Shown here piece by piece: positions 23,703-35,260 of a stretch of 64,000 bases of DNA. Origin of the DNA: Pyrenophora tritici-repentis (lineage: Eukaryota; Ascomycota; Dothideomycetes; Pleosporales; Pleosporaceae); contig NC_089399.1 in assembly GCF_003171515.1 (NCBI RefSeq), positions 930,001 through 994,000 of the forward strand, in the 5' to 3' direction. A program made the position numbers and the translations under genes. Position 1 is the first letter of the stretch. Each line of letters begins with the position of its first letter. Under the pieces are notes generated by a model. It saw only the letters and a program-made list of their open reading frames with translations, was not told the origin of the DNA and made no database searches.

Positions 23703-26700
23703 TGCTGTGTATACCACCTGCTCGTCGCCTTTCGTGTGTTTAGCGCATCATGTTGGACGATTTATTTGACTGGTTTCTATAACCTCTTGTCGAGGTAGCA
23801 TGTGCCTAGCAGAGCGACCCGGTTGGTCGCTATCAACGCAAGACCACGCAGTCCAGACGTCCTCGAAACTGTTAGTAGGGAAACAACTGGCTACCCCCAC
23901 AGCTCAGCAGCTTCCGATTCATATGAAAAACACTTGTGAATTGCGACAGATAATCGCCATACTACAGTCTGATTTCGCCATCGACATCTCCATAAAAGGC
24001 CCACACAGTGTGTGGTGGATACTGCGAGTGCCATGAGGCGATCAGGTGAGGTGATTGGTATTTCTGGCCATATTCTAGTTGAGCGTTGTAGACCAAAAGG
24101 CAGGTGAGTAGTATACCTGCACTTCCAATCACCAAAAACGTTCTAGTCCACTTCGCCTACGCAGAGTTGACGTACATGGTCCACATAAAGTGCCACAATC
24201 TTAGATTTACGATCCAAATCTTAGATTGTGATTGAAATCTTACATGTTGGTTGAGATCCTCAGATAGAGTCTGATTCAAATCCTACAGAATCCTGCGACT
24301 TTACGATCGGGCATCAATCTCCAATCAGGTCGCCGCAGATTTGCGAGCCCGGCCCACGAGCCAACTTCCGTTGGAACCGGAATCAGGATCTTCATGGGGG
24401 TTAGTTCCGCAGATGCATGGTGGTTGGGATAGGGCGTTAATGCGGAGAGGTGAGGGAGGTGGTGCCGGGCGACTGCGGGATTTAGGGTTACAGTGTCATG
24501 GTTGGCAGGAGGAGAGCGACAATGTGGGTACCATGCTGCAGAAACAGAATCAGAGGAGCAATTAGATACGGAGCTAAGATACTGGGGCGTTTTGCACTGT
24601 TGATTGGGAGGACGTTTTGTTGCGCTAGTGTTGTCAGTTAAACGGTATCTCTAGTGTTGGAATAAGTGGCACTCGGTCTGGTGGGCATGCTGGGTATTGG
24701 GTGAAAACTTAGAAAGAGAAATTTAGCTTATTTCGAGCTTCATTGGACACTGTGGTTTCCCAAGGACGCCTGAAAGACTGTGCAGTAGTGGATAGTGGAT
24801 ACTGGCTCTCCTGGGATTGGTCCCGGATTGTCAGCCCCTTGCACACTGGCTTCTTGGCTATCAAAGTGTCTTCCAATCAAGTGGTTCAAATTAGGAACGG
24901 CTATTTTGGGTTTGTGTCTTTTGCATGGACAGTCATCTTCGAGGTCTACTTCTGCTTTAGGTGTGGTATTGTGCTCACTTCCAGGGCTAACGTACGCACG
25001 GCAAAGCGCCGTGGATCAGTGTCCTTTGATTTTACCTTTCCAGCCGGATGCATGATGATTCAATGAGTTATATCATATCTTGAAGGAGAAGAGGCGAAGA
25101 GCTATACGTAGTATATCTTGAAGAGACGAGATGAGCGAAGGAGCTACTGCAATGCCTTGTCAGACCAGGGAAGAAGTGATATTCCTGCCTCTTACGGTCA
25201 TGTCCGCTATGCATAACAGTTAGTATGCAGATGATCTAGTAGGTTATCGTGACTCGGTTATCATTAATCAGATATAGGGGAAGGGGAGGGGTGGTCAGCA
25301 ATGTCAGTTTTCCATCTATCACAGGTACCGTAGCTTAACATTGTGACCTTTATGGTCGTGCTCACATGATCATTTCACTCTAGCAGGGATATTGAAGACT
25401 GAATCTCGCTCAACAAGCCCCACATACAACGAATTTGACGAGTCACGAAGCTGTATACTGCACACCCTCTTCGCTTACTGGAAGGCTGTGCTATAATCTG
25501 AGACACATGATAGTACCGGAACTGCTAGCCGCGAAATCGGTCGCTTACCTACATTAATATGCGCATACAGTATGTAGGGTGGTGGCAGGTGGTAATTCTG
25601 CAGCTGCCTCCTGGGGACTGAATAGATCCGAGAGTGTGGTTGATGCACACCGCCATGTGGGTTCCTGCATGTCTCGACATCACCAAGACTCTCTTATCGC
25701 GCTCCAAGCGAGAGCTGCTGGAATTAGAATCCAACGCTCGAGGGTGGAGATGTACAGTAATGGAAGGGTGAGTGGCGTTGCCACTGCCGAAAGTGAAGCT
25801 GCAGTTGCCACTGACCCAAATGGCCAATTGTACCTGTATGCGAAGTAATTTCTTCACAGTCGTATCATACCCACATGATCTATATTAATCTGTAGCTCAA
25901 TATGTGTAGGAACATCATATCATTACCGTGTGCGAGTGGCACAGGTTTACCCCGTAGCTGAGATGCCTTGTTACATGTTTGTCTCGTTCAGCACTGCCAT
26001 TCATGGATGGTCGCCGAGAGCCAAGTTGTGGAGATGATACTACTGCAGGAAACGAAATAATTCTTCAACGGTCTCCACAAGTGTGGAGGCTACAATATAG
26101 CTGATATTAGATATTGACAACGCAATCATGATGCTTCAATGGGCATCACATGTGGTACTTTGCTTGCTACTCTGGTTTATCCAAGCGAACCAAGAGTGTT
26201 ACGCAAGAGGTATGGAGTGTTCTGGCCAGATGAAAAGACGAGTTTGCATACTACGCCGCTGATGTTCGTAATTACATAGACACATGCGCACATGCATGCT
26301 TACGTGCTGAGTTTGGCACGTGATGCGGCTCCTTGCGATGACGCAGCGGGCCGTGGTCCTTCCGCAAGAGCAACAGGCACATGAACTATCTTAGAGTTGC
26401 TCTCGTCGTCATCATCAGGGGCCCGATGCAGCGGGTAGTGAAACGCACGTTTGCATCGTAAAGTTTACCGAGCGCCCAGTCCCGGAAACGGCGACAGGCT
26501 TCGGATCTGGGGATTGGGCTTGAGCCACAATGCGATGCTGATTTGATTTGCGCGAGACTGTACACTGCATCATGGGGGAGCGAGTGCAAGATTAGGAAGG
26601 ACGGATGCATGCACAGCCTGCACACCGATCAAACACGAACGACACGAGGGTCACAAGAGAAACGCGGTGCTCAAGATGTAAGATGCAGAATCTCGGCTGA

Positions 26701-27217
26701 TTATGGCGCCTGTCTGCATATGCCACTTGGCTTACTGTGGAAAATATGAAGACGGAGCTGAAGCGCATAGAAAGTTACTCCCGGACGGTGAGCGCGGCTA
26801 GGAACCTTTTTTCGTCACGTACTACCCCATACTGCAGGCCCAAGAGTCTTACCCAATACGACACATCTACTGGCGCCGCCTCTGGTCTGCATGAATGGTC
26901 TGATTTTTGGCTTATCCAACGAACTGCTTGCCGCATGTGGTTGCTAATCGCTTGTTCATCCTCAAGGGCTGGATGACGGAAATATAACGCGCGATTGCCG
27001 AAGCCTGTCCACGTAGGCCCTGAGAACTAGCGTAGTACCAGATCTTCACCTTGTACATCCATCTTCTCCATCGACACCAGTGTTGTCATGCCCCATGTGC
27101 TGGACATGACAAAGTCATACCAAGTCGCTTGCTGATAGAGTGCAATAGTGTGCAACCGGCCTTGTGTTTGAAATGAAACACCAATAGCTTCGATTCTGCA
27201 CATGACCGGTAGCTTCC
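23703..27217. other. 3.5-kb gene-poor region
   Basis: No supported gene. All open frames are short (under about 110 codons), overlap on several frames and lack recognisable motifs. The base composition is mixed and more A/T-rich than the flanks. A near-perfect 37-nt hairpin lies at 24194-24230. The last 200 bp are probably the 3' end of the SET gene. It may hold decayed repeats or a non-coding transcript; I cannot tell. Confidence 0.45.
24194..24230. repeat. inverted repeat / hairpin, 15-bp arms
   Basis: Arms 24194-24208 and 24216-24230 pair with one mismatch around a 7-nt loop (ACGATCC). The AATCTTA word recurs just downstream (from about 24235). Non-coding context; function unknown. Confidence 0.65.
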
Positions 27218-29007
27218 TTAATGTGAACCACCCTGCTTCTGCTCCGCTGCCTCTTCCCATACACATCTAGCGCACATGCACTCACCACCAAGTGCCCCCA
27301 CGGCCCATTCACGTCGTTCCTTGACCGGTAAACGAATGTCGCAGTAATGACCAAAGACCTCCTCGTCTTTCTTGAGACCAGGACCCTTGTCCTGATCTCT
27401 ACCCATCCAATCAACCATCTGCTCACGGGTCCAGAAACGCATCGATCCACGCCACTCCCAGGCTACGTTCGGATCACAGCTATGGTTTGCGAGACACCAC
27501 ATGGGATGAACAGCACTAATCTCAGGTTTTCCGTCCAAGCCCTGTTGTGCGGACGCCGTTCCCCGGAACTTCGCATACAGTGCGTTGAAGATCCAAGTGT
27601 CGTAACGGTGGCTTTGTGTGAAGATGTTGACATCCATCTTCTCCAGAACATTCAATGGCATGAGGATGTTGTTCTTAAAAGAAAAAGGTAGTGTTTGTGG
27701 GACATGACCGAACGGGTTACTCAGACGACCGGACGTGCCTGCTTGCCACGCGACTCCAAGATCCTTGCCGTGGTAGTCACCCCATATGTAACGCACTTCT
27801 TTCAACTCGAGTGGGTGAAGGTCCTGAGTTTCGGCCAATGCCAGAGCGCGGAAAAGGAGAAGGGTATAGAGATAGTCTGCCGCCTCGCGCACCGGTACCT
27901 TGCCTTGATCCAAGTTGACTCCACAAATTGAGGGGTGATAGTGATCTTGTGCTAGATCGTGGCATTCTTCACTGCAAAAGAAGACTTCATCGCATTCCTC
28001 GCATGAGATGATTGCGTCCTTTTGGTCTTCGGAAGTCGAGAAAGGTATACTGCAAGCATCGCAATATGAATCATGGAGCCTTGAGATAGCAGTGAGCAGA
28101 GACTTCTCCTCCAAGACCTTCTCGCCCGGGGCTATATCCTCCTTGGCAAAGAGTCCAAGTTGTTTCGTATATTTTGAATCCGGAATTGATCCGTTTGTGG
28201 TGTCCGTGGTAGTGAGAACAGGTAGTTCAGCGACCCTCACTTCCAACATCGGGGCTATGTTTGTGAGCTCCTTGTTGAGAAAGTCCAGGCACTCTGTTGA
28301 GAACCGGTTTGGTTCGTGATGATTCCAAGGGTACTTCTCGCGGCGAACCAGGCCTTTATCTGGGTACTCTTCTATATTTATATCTTCTAGGGCTTCTCCG
28401 TTGTCCGCGAAGTAGGATCGAAGACGGCTCGACAATGTATCATCGTAATTATGGAAGACTTTATCGTCTGGAAACGCCTTTTTTGCACGAGAGATGTAAT
28501 CAAACGCACTGCGGAAACATCCACAATCTATCAGACACCCAATGAGGGCATCGTGTCTTAGCCACGTCAGTAATCGCTTCCTATGTGTATAGATTTATCT
28601 CGGCGCTTACATACGCATTCTTCGACCATCGCGTTTGTGCCCAGGCCGCGATCTCGTCATCTTCAAAAGACGTAACTTCCTTCTCAGAATCTACAGCTAC
28701 ATCTCTCATTTGTTCAGTGGCGATGTCCGTTCGCGCCGCCTCCAGGGCGTCGTCATGGTATTCGCCTTCCTGAACCACTTCATCAATCAGAATCAAGGCT
28801 TTGTACGCATCTCCTGCCGCGAGGTCAGGATATCCAAGATCTCTATATGCTTTTGCAAGTCTGAGACGATGCAATATGCTGTAAGGCTGATCAATTGTGG
28901 TCTCTTGCAGCCCAACTAGCTCTCGTGTTAAGCGTTCGCGTAGGACATTGGATTTCTAGGAAAGTCAGGTTGACTGTGAAAACCATAGTAAGATGACTTG
29001 CCTGCAT
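27218..29007 (-). CDS. SET-domain protein with MYND-like zinc finger and helical N-terminus
   Basis: Probable protein lysine methyltransferase of the SMYD-like class. Exons 29007-29002 (only ATG CAG), 28955-28615 and 28556-27218, giving 561 aa. Intron 1 (46 bp) has a GC donor (AG|GCAAGT) and CCTAG acceptor; intron 2 (58 bp) is GT-AG. The N-terminal 115 residues are helical and TPR-like (LHRLRLAKAYRDLGYPDLAA, then GDAYKALILIDEV). The SET domain is split: first strands (QLGLFAKEDIAPGEKVLEEK), then a Cys-rich MYND-like finger at about 281-325 (CDAC, CEECDEVFFCSEECH), then the core NHSCDPN at 473-479, and post-SET-like GGECMCARC near the C-terminus. The cofactor and active-site order fits a working enzyme. 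The substrate is unknown. Diverges from the LisH-WD40 gene, whose start is 235 bp away. Confidence 0.83.
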
Positions 29008-29242
29008 CTCGAATGAGGAGCCCGATCAATGAATCAATCAATCCAAACTCAGCGTCGCATATTTTCCACAAAATATTCGTCACGGTGCCATGTGCCCACC
29101 CTCGTATCGATAAGCTAATTAGCCCCACTTCACTTTGCCCTCGTTAGAACATCATCAACTTCTACGCTCTACATATCGACACTTTTATCACCTACAACTA
29201 ACTGGTAGTGAGGGTTCTTGTGAAACACAGATATCAGCAGTC
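29008..29242. promoter_or_regulatory. bidirectional promoter between SET and LisH-WD40 genes
   Basis: 235 bp separate the two divergent start codons. No single motif stands out. Inference from spacing. Confidence 0.45.
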
Positions 29243-30699
29243 ATGCTTCCATCTGCGGCCGAACTTGTTGCGCGTTTTCTAAGAGCTAGTGGATATACTG
29301 AGGTGACGTCGTCCCTAATTGGAAAGGGTGACAATCACTAACGCTCCTGTAGACGCTGAATAGCTTTGTTCAGGAGGCCGAATTGCCTTCTGATATCGGA
29401 GCAGCTTCCGATAGTCTCGTCACCATCGAGTCTATTCTGGAAGAGAAGAAGAAGTTCGACCTCAGCCTCAGCTTCGAGAAGCTCGGTGTCGATGAAACGA
29501 ATCAGGGATGGGCCATCCACGCACCAGTCACCCCGAAAGTCGTGCCGTCCCTACCAAGTCGGTCGAATATACTGAGCATATCAGTGCTCGATCTCAAGCT
29601 GCCATCAGTAACAGAGATCAAACAGTATGTTGGCGTCACCACTGCTGATCGACAACTACACTTGATGGATCCAACGACAAATTCGCTCGATGTTGTGCAC
29701 ACATTCTCCGGTTTTCAGGATTCGCCGACACTGGATCTTGTAGCTGTGGATTCAACACATCTGCTAATCGCCTCAATGTCCGGAAAGCTGACGCTATTCG
29801 ACACTGTCAACAACAGGATATTAGAGGAACGCAAAGATCATTCAAAGTATCTAGTCAAGCTCTCAATGTGGTCTTCCAATGGCAGCTCCATACTAGTTGC
29901 TAGTTCAGGATGGGATGCTAAGATAATACTATATCAGATGGATGTCAGCGCCGAGAAACCACAGCTTGGAGATCCAATAGCAACGTTGGATTTGCCAAGC
30001 ATTCCAGAATCGACTGTATTCGTCACCTTGCCCGGGGATGGGACTCCAGCTCTGGTAGTCGCTCGGAGAGATTCTACGTTTCTACACTATTACGCTGTAC
30101 CCAGCCCAGAGTCACTGGCTTTCACTCTGATTGGCAAGCAGAACCTTGCTCCACACTCTAATGCTTGGATTGCATTCACACCATCAGACATACAAATCTG
30201 TCCCACAAACCCACAGCTAGCAGCCATCGCTACCTCCAGTACGCCGCATATGAAGCTACTGATAGTGAAGCTACTACTCCCTCCCACATATTCCTCAATG
30301 ACTGTCACGGAAGCTAGTTTAGCCATGGAAGTATCCGTGACACAGGCGTCGCAAGCACGAGCTGAGCTAGCCACTGCAGATAAAGAGGAAGCTGCTATAT
30401 TAGTCAACGTTTCCACTCTAGCGCCACAAACGGCTTATTCCACTCCACGCCTAGTTTGGCGCCCAGATGGTACAGGTGTTTATGTGAGCTCGGATGACGG
30501 AGTAGTCCGCGGCCTTGAAGCAAGGAGCGGGAAACTCATTTCTTCCCTACATGCACACGAACCAGGGTCAAAGTTGCGATGTCTCTGGGCGGGTTATTTG
30601 ACGGGGACCGCTACTCAAGTTTCAGACGATCAAAGCAATACCGAATACTTGATAAGCGGTGGCTTTGATCAGAAGCTCATCGTCTGGAGTCCTTCTTAA
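29243..30699 (+). CDS. LisH and WD40-repeat protein
   Basis: Exons 29243-29302 and 29353-30699 with a 50-bp intron (GTGACG...CTGTAG, branch ACTAAC), phase 0; 468 aa. The intron splits a LisH motif: AELVARFLRASGYTETLNSF followed by VQEAELP (residues 6-32), a dimerisation element. The rest is a beta-propeller with degenerate WD40 repeats: TADRQLHLMD, LDLVAVDSTHLLIASMSGKLTLFD, GWDAKIILYQ, WRPDGTGVYVSSDDGVVRGLE and a closing ISGGFDQKLIVWS. Likely a scaffold protein; no specific complex can be named. Length is complete, with a normal start and stop. Confidence 0.82.
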
Positions 30700-31655
30700 G
30701 CGAATTGTATATGCTACTATCATGACTAAGTCATATTTAAGATATTGGAGATATTTTGAAACACAGAACTTGTGGAATTACAGTGAAGTCACTACTAGCA
30801 ATGTCATTTTCACAGATCCTGTAGGCGATGAGTGGTGGTCCCTGTTGTGAAACGAATGCAAGAATAAGGTGGACATGACAGCTCCCGAAGCACGCCGAAC
30901 GAGCTGCAGCCAGCAAAACCTCATGTGCCAACGACATTCAATATCATGCCTAAGCCATTAAGAGTGGTTATTGCAGTTTACACGCTTCATATGCCGAATT
31001 GAGACTAACGATAATTGCTTTTGTTTGGCTAGCTGAGGATGACTACAGTACACAAGACGGAAGGCAAGGACAGGGCTCTGCGCATGTCGTTGAAGATGAT
31101 AGCACTTAATGACGTTTACATTTTACAGGTATAGTAATCCTTTCCAAGAAGCGTGGCGTAAAGATGCAGGTGTCCAGGACGCATACGCCATGCATCCTAT
31201 TCCAGGGTATCTCACCACGCACCACACGCCACACAGGAGTTCGTGCACCCAGTGCGGGTGAATCGAAATAGTACGAGATCTAGACGGGGAGCGGGTAACA
31301 GTTCCTATAGGCTACACATCTCGATGTCCAGCCATTCTATCCAGCATCCCGACCTAGCCATGTTTCGAGAGAACGATGGCTCAGCCAATATGGCAGTCGG
31401 ACAAGACCACTGAAACGAGGTATTACTTGAATAATCCGCGGAAGAATAACTATAAGTATGGAGCCGGTGCAACTCGATCACCGATCTATTTCATTCCATT
31501 CTTGAGCAAATAATTCAATCTTCGATTGTACGCACACGGAAAACAACAGTTTGGTAGCAAGATATATTTACAGAATCATTTTTGCACCTCATCACGCTCT
31601 GGTTGCCATTTGTACTTGGGCGCCACTTCTCTATCACACATATCTATTTACTGCA
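30700..31655. other. intergenic region
   Basis: About 950 bp between two plus-strand genes: 3' end of the LisH-WD40 gene and promoter of the RRM gene. No supported gene. Confidence 0.45.
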
Positions 31656-32633
31656 ATGTCTTACGGAAGATCTTGGAAGGAAGGTGAAGGGGATTTCCTG
31701 CTCGTAGTATCTGGTACCACCCGCTATGCACCCTACTTGACCGGATGGCAAGAGTTCAAAGACCATCTTCGAAAAGTGGTCAAAGAACAGCCGGGTTGGG
31801 CTGATGTGTACTCAAGCCAAGGCCAACGGCGAGGAGAAATGCAGGGGTGGTGTCGGCTCAAGGACAAGGAAGACGCGGATGCTGTGTACAGTAAGAATCA
31901 CTGGGCGATATCAACGGCGAAACTTGGCTAATCCACTTCAGAGGTCTACTACCGAGCCAAAGGCATGTTGGTGCACGTGTGGGAGACGAACCGCAAGGGT
32001 GAGGGTTACCGACTGATGCGATGCAATTGTTCAACACTGTTCCCTGAGTTGCCCGACGGTGGTCATTCCTCACAGCATTGCGGTATTGATATTGGAAGAG
32101 TCAATCAGTTGGGCGGCAGCAGAGGAGCCACTACAATGGTACCGACGCCATATACCACAGCACAGTCCAGGTACTCGACTGGGATGTATCAGCAGGGCTA
32201 TGCTTCTCAGCCGCCCTTATACAATATTGCCCCAGTCTACCCGGCCTATGCTTTGCCATCGCCACCTATCTACTCGACGAGCACCAACGGAATGCCGGTA
32301 AACGTCCGAGGTGGGGCAATACTTACCGAAGCTCGTGGTATATTCATTCGCAACTTGAGTTACAAGTGCACCCCTCAGGATCTCAATGGATTGCTCCTTC
32401 AAACTGTCGGATATCCCATCGATATCCAGTTCCTCCGCGATGGCAAGACCGGCGTGTTCAAAGGTGTGGCAACCGTCAAATTTGCATCCAAGGAGTTGGC
32501 GCAACACGCGGCAAATACGCTGAATGGCAGGGATCACATGGGACTGAAGCTCCACGTGCGCATGGACGTCGATACTACGGTTGTAGGACGAGCTGAACCC
32601 ATGGTGGTAAATGGGTCGTACACGGTAAGCTGA
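31656..32633 (+). CDS. RNA-binding protein with two RRM-like domains
   Basis: Exons 31656-31890 and 31942-32633 with a 51-bp intron (GTAAGA...CTTCAG), giving 308 aa if it ends at the TGA at 32631. First RRM-like domain: residues about 12-85 (GDFLLVVSGTTRYAPYLTGW, with WADVYSSQGQRRGEMQGWCRL), split by the intron. The middle is Tyr/Pro/Ser-rich (PTPYTTAQSRYSTGMYQQGY). Second RRM: about 210-290 (GIFIRNLSYKCTPQDLNGLL, then GVFKGVATVKFAS). The first RRM lacks clear aromatic RNP1 residues. A GTAAGC at 32625 followed by CTGAC and GCACAG suggests a possible last intron, making the tail TQ instead of TVS. The ATG at 31656 was chosen because the domain starts just after it; the frame is open to 31551. 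Confidence 0.75.
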
Positions 32634-35260
32634 ACCAGACCCCCCCTCAAGGTTGATCGGTCTCTGACAAGGCACAGCAGTGAAACTTAGTAATTCAAAC
32701 CGGCCTTTATCTCGGGCTTAACGGTTTCCAGGGTGAATGCAGGCGTCAAACAAGGGTCAAAGACACGGCACCCACATGGACGGGCAAGGATGAGGCATGG
32801 TGAAAAGGCGTCGTTCCACCACGTTATTTCAGTGGCAGAAATTGTTCTAGTAGCAGCCCACGATTCATGATATAGCTATTGAATAACGTAGAAAAAGTAT
32901 GGCAACAGGGCGTTGCTTCATCTCGGCAATCTCGAATCGTGTCTTGAATCCTGATGTCGTTGTGGCTAAACCAGCCCAAGGCAATGGTACACAGGGCACA
33001 TGAGACATGGACCCCAACATTTCTTTTTCTGCTCCTTGTACATAATACCATCTTAGGCAACTGATGTCAACCGTCATACGAGGCTCAAGAAGAAGCAAAA
33101 GTTCCATTTTCCCGAATCCCTGGTTGGCTCTAGACTTTCGCCAAGGTTACATCACCATATTCTCTATAAGCCCTTTATTCGACAGCATGGCTGCAGGCCA
33201 AGTAACGCATGCTGTCGCCCCCCCCTTTTTTTTAGCGCGACAGCTGCACAGCACGCCATCCTCATGGAAGACCCTAAGCGCCGGTCTTCTACCAGTTACC
33301 ACAACCATGCTATGGGTACGGCTACACGTGTGACCAGATCCTCGGGTCAACCTTGGCTCGATATGTCACACAACAGGCTGAAGACACTTTGATCGAACAG
33401 CCGAAATGGGGGGTCCACCATCTCCGGCCCCCAAATCCGCAAAAACTGCCATGACACAATAAAGCTCCGCGACGAGCAGGCAAAAAAGCACGATGAGACA
33501 GCCCTACAGCAGTGAGCCACAGGGCTGAAGTGTACATTGCGTCAACAGGGCAAGCGGAACAAGAAGATGGCATGTTGTCGTATCACGCATATGCATCCAC
33601 GCATGTGGTGCAAAAAAAGTGCAACATGGCCAGCGCCCCCAAGCCAGCGGGCGATATCGATCAAATCCCCACATAAAGCGGTCGAGGGGTTCCACTAGCG
33701 TAAGATCGATTATCATACCATCCCATGTCTCAATACTCGACGCCTAGATCTCGGCAACGCATCTCAACACGCGGGTGGGCAGCGCGGCCGGCGAGGCCAC
33801 CACTCGACGTCCAGGCCCGTTCCGCGCTTCCGCGCTGCCGCGCTGCCGCCCCCCCATGGGCTGCATCATCTACAAGACACAACCCACCGAAAGCACGGTG
33901 CGTGTGCGTGTGCGTGAAATGCATGCAAAGGGAGGCTTGCCTTGGCTTGATGAAAGGCGGTTCCACATTAATCTTACACACCATGATTTCCCGATTCTCA
34001 TACTTTCCTACCCACATCATCGGTACAGGTCGTCATCACCCTTCATCTCCATCCACCGTGACCGTCGTTTGTCATCATCATCATCGTCAACAAAATCATG
34101 CAACACTACCCTGGTGTTAGCGTCGACCGGGAAAAATGCAACAGTGGGTTGGGCTTGTTGACCCCCGCGGTGGGTGCGACAAGCGAAGGGGCTCCATCGC
34201 TGGGCGCGGGCTGTATAACCATAATGGGTCAAGGACGCCAGATCTAGAGGACGTGTGACAGTGGGACTGTGATCGAGATCGCATCATCGCGTCCAGGTGA
34301 GGTATTTTTGGGGGGATGGAGAGTGGGTTTACTACCCACATGGACTCGGGTATGAGAGCCGTAGCAAATCCGACTCTCGCCTCACCTCTAAGAGGTGTTT
34401 GAGGCTCGTGGGAAGTAAATGACGAATAAAAGATGGGGATACCAGGGTAGCTACAAAGAGGTGAGTTGGCTGAAATTATACTAGGTTCCAGGAGTGCAAT
34501 CTGGGGCTGAAAGGACGATTTGGTACCAGTCAAAGGGACATATGCCAACTTCGCAATCGCAAGCCCAATCACTACTCAAACACAGCCCAACACCCTGGCA
34601 CGCCAACACGCACGACAATGAGCGATTTAACAACATTCAACGCAAGGACCCGGAACCCCTTTCTCCCGAATCAATCCGCATCACTCTTCCCTGTCCACCA
34701 CCCCTCTATACGCATCATCACCAGCTTGCGGGGGTGTAAGCATACGATTAGGAAGTAGGACCCGTAGCTAATCTCAGATCCACCGTCCATGTCAGGGATG
34801 TGTGTGATCTGTCAGCATAACAGACCCCCCTCGCGTACGTAGGTATACGTATTCAGCTTCTGAAACGCTGCGATATGTCGAGTTACATCATTGACTTTTG
34901 GAAGGATTTGGGCGGCACATACAACGTGCCTCATCACGTCTGCTCCCGTCTGAAGATTCTTTGAAGACACGATACCCAGACGATTGTAATTCTCAAGCTG
35001 GAACTCACACTACTTGTCATAGATTCCCTAAATCGTATAGGGTAAAAGCCAGCCTCATAGAAGTAATGTGTAGATATCAGACAGTAAAATGTATTCAATA
35101 TAATATTCCACTACTTCAATAACATCAAAGCTCAGATAGCATGGGTATACCGAGCAACCACAGCAAACACCTTTACACCGGCACTTTCCATCACTGACTC
35201 TCTCATCTGATACCTCTGGCTTTCCCGGTCACAGATCAGGGTACATGAATCGTATCATAC
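32634..35260. other. 2.6-kb intergenic region
   Basis: No supported gene. It contains a poly-C/poly-T run near 33220, a GC-rich part (33760-33860), a short GT-type repeat (about 33898-33916) and CATCATCAT runs near 34076. Open frames overlap in several frames and look like by-products of base composition. It includes the 3' ends of the flanking converging genes. Confidence 0.45.

Noticed and set aside
24743..25066. 107-codon open frame in the gene-poor region
   Set aside because: No motif, overlaps a second frame of similar length, no splice or start support.
33725..34161. Overlapping 130-codon frames near 33.7-34.2 kb
   Set aside because: Two frames open at once owing to GC and CAT repeats; no motif.
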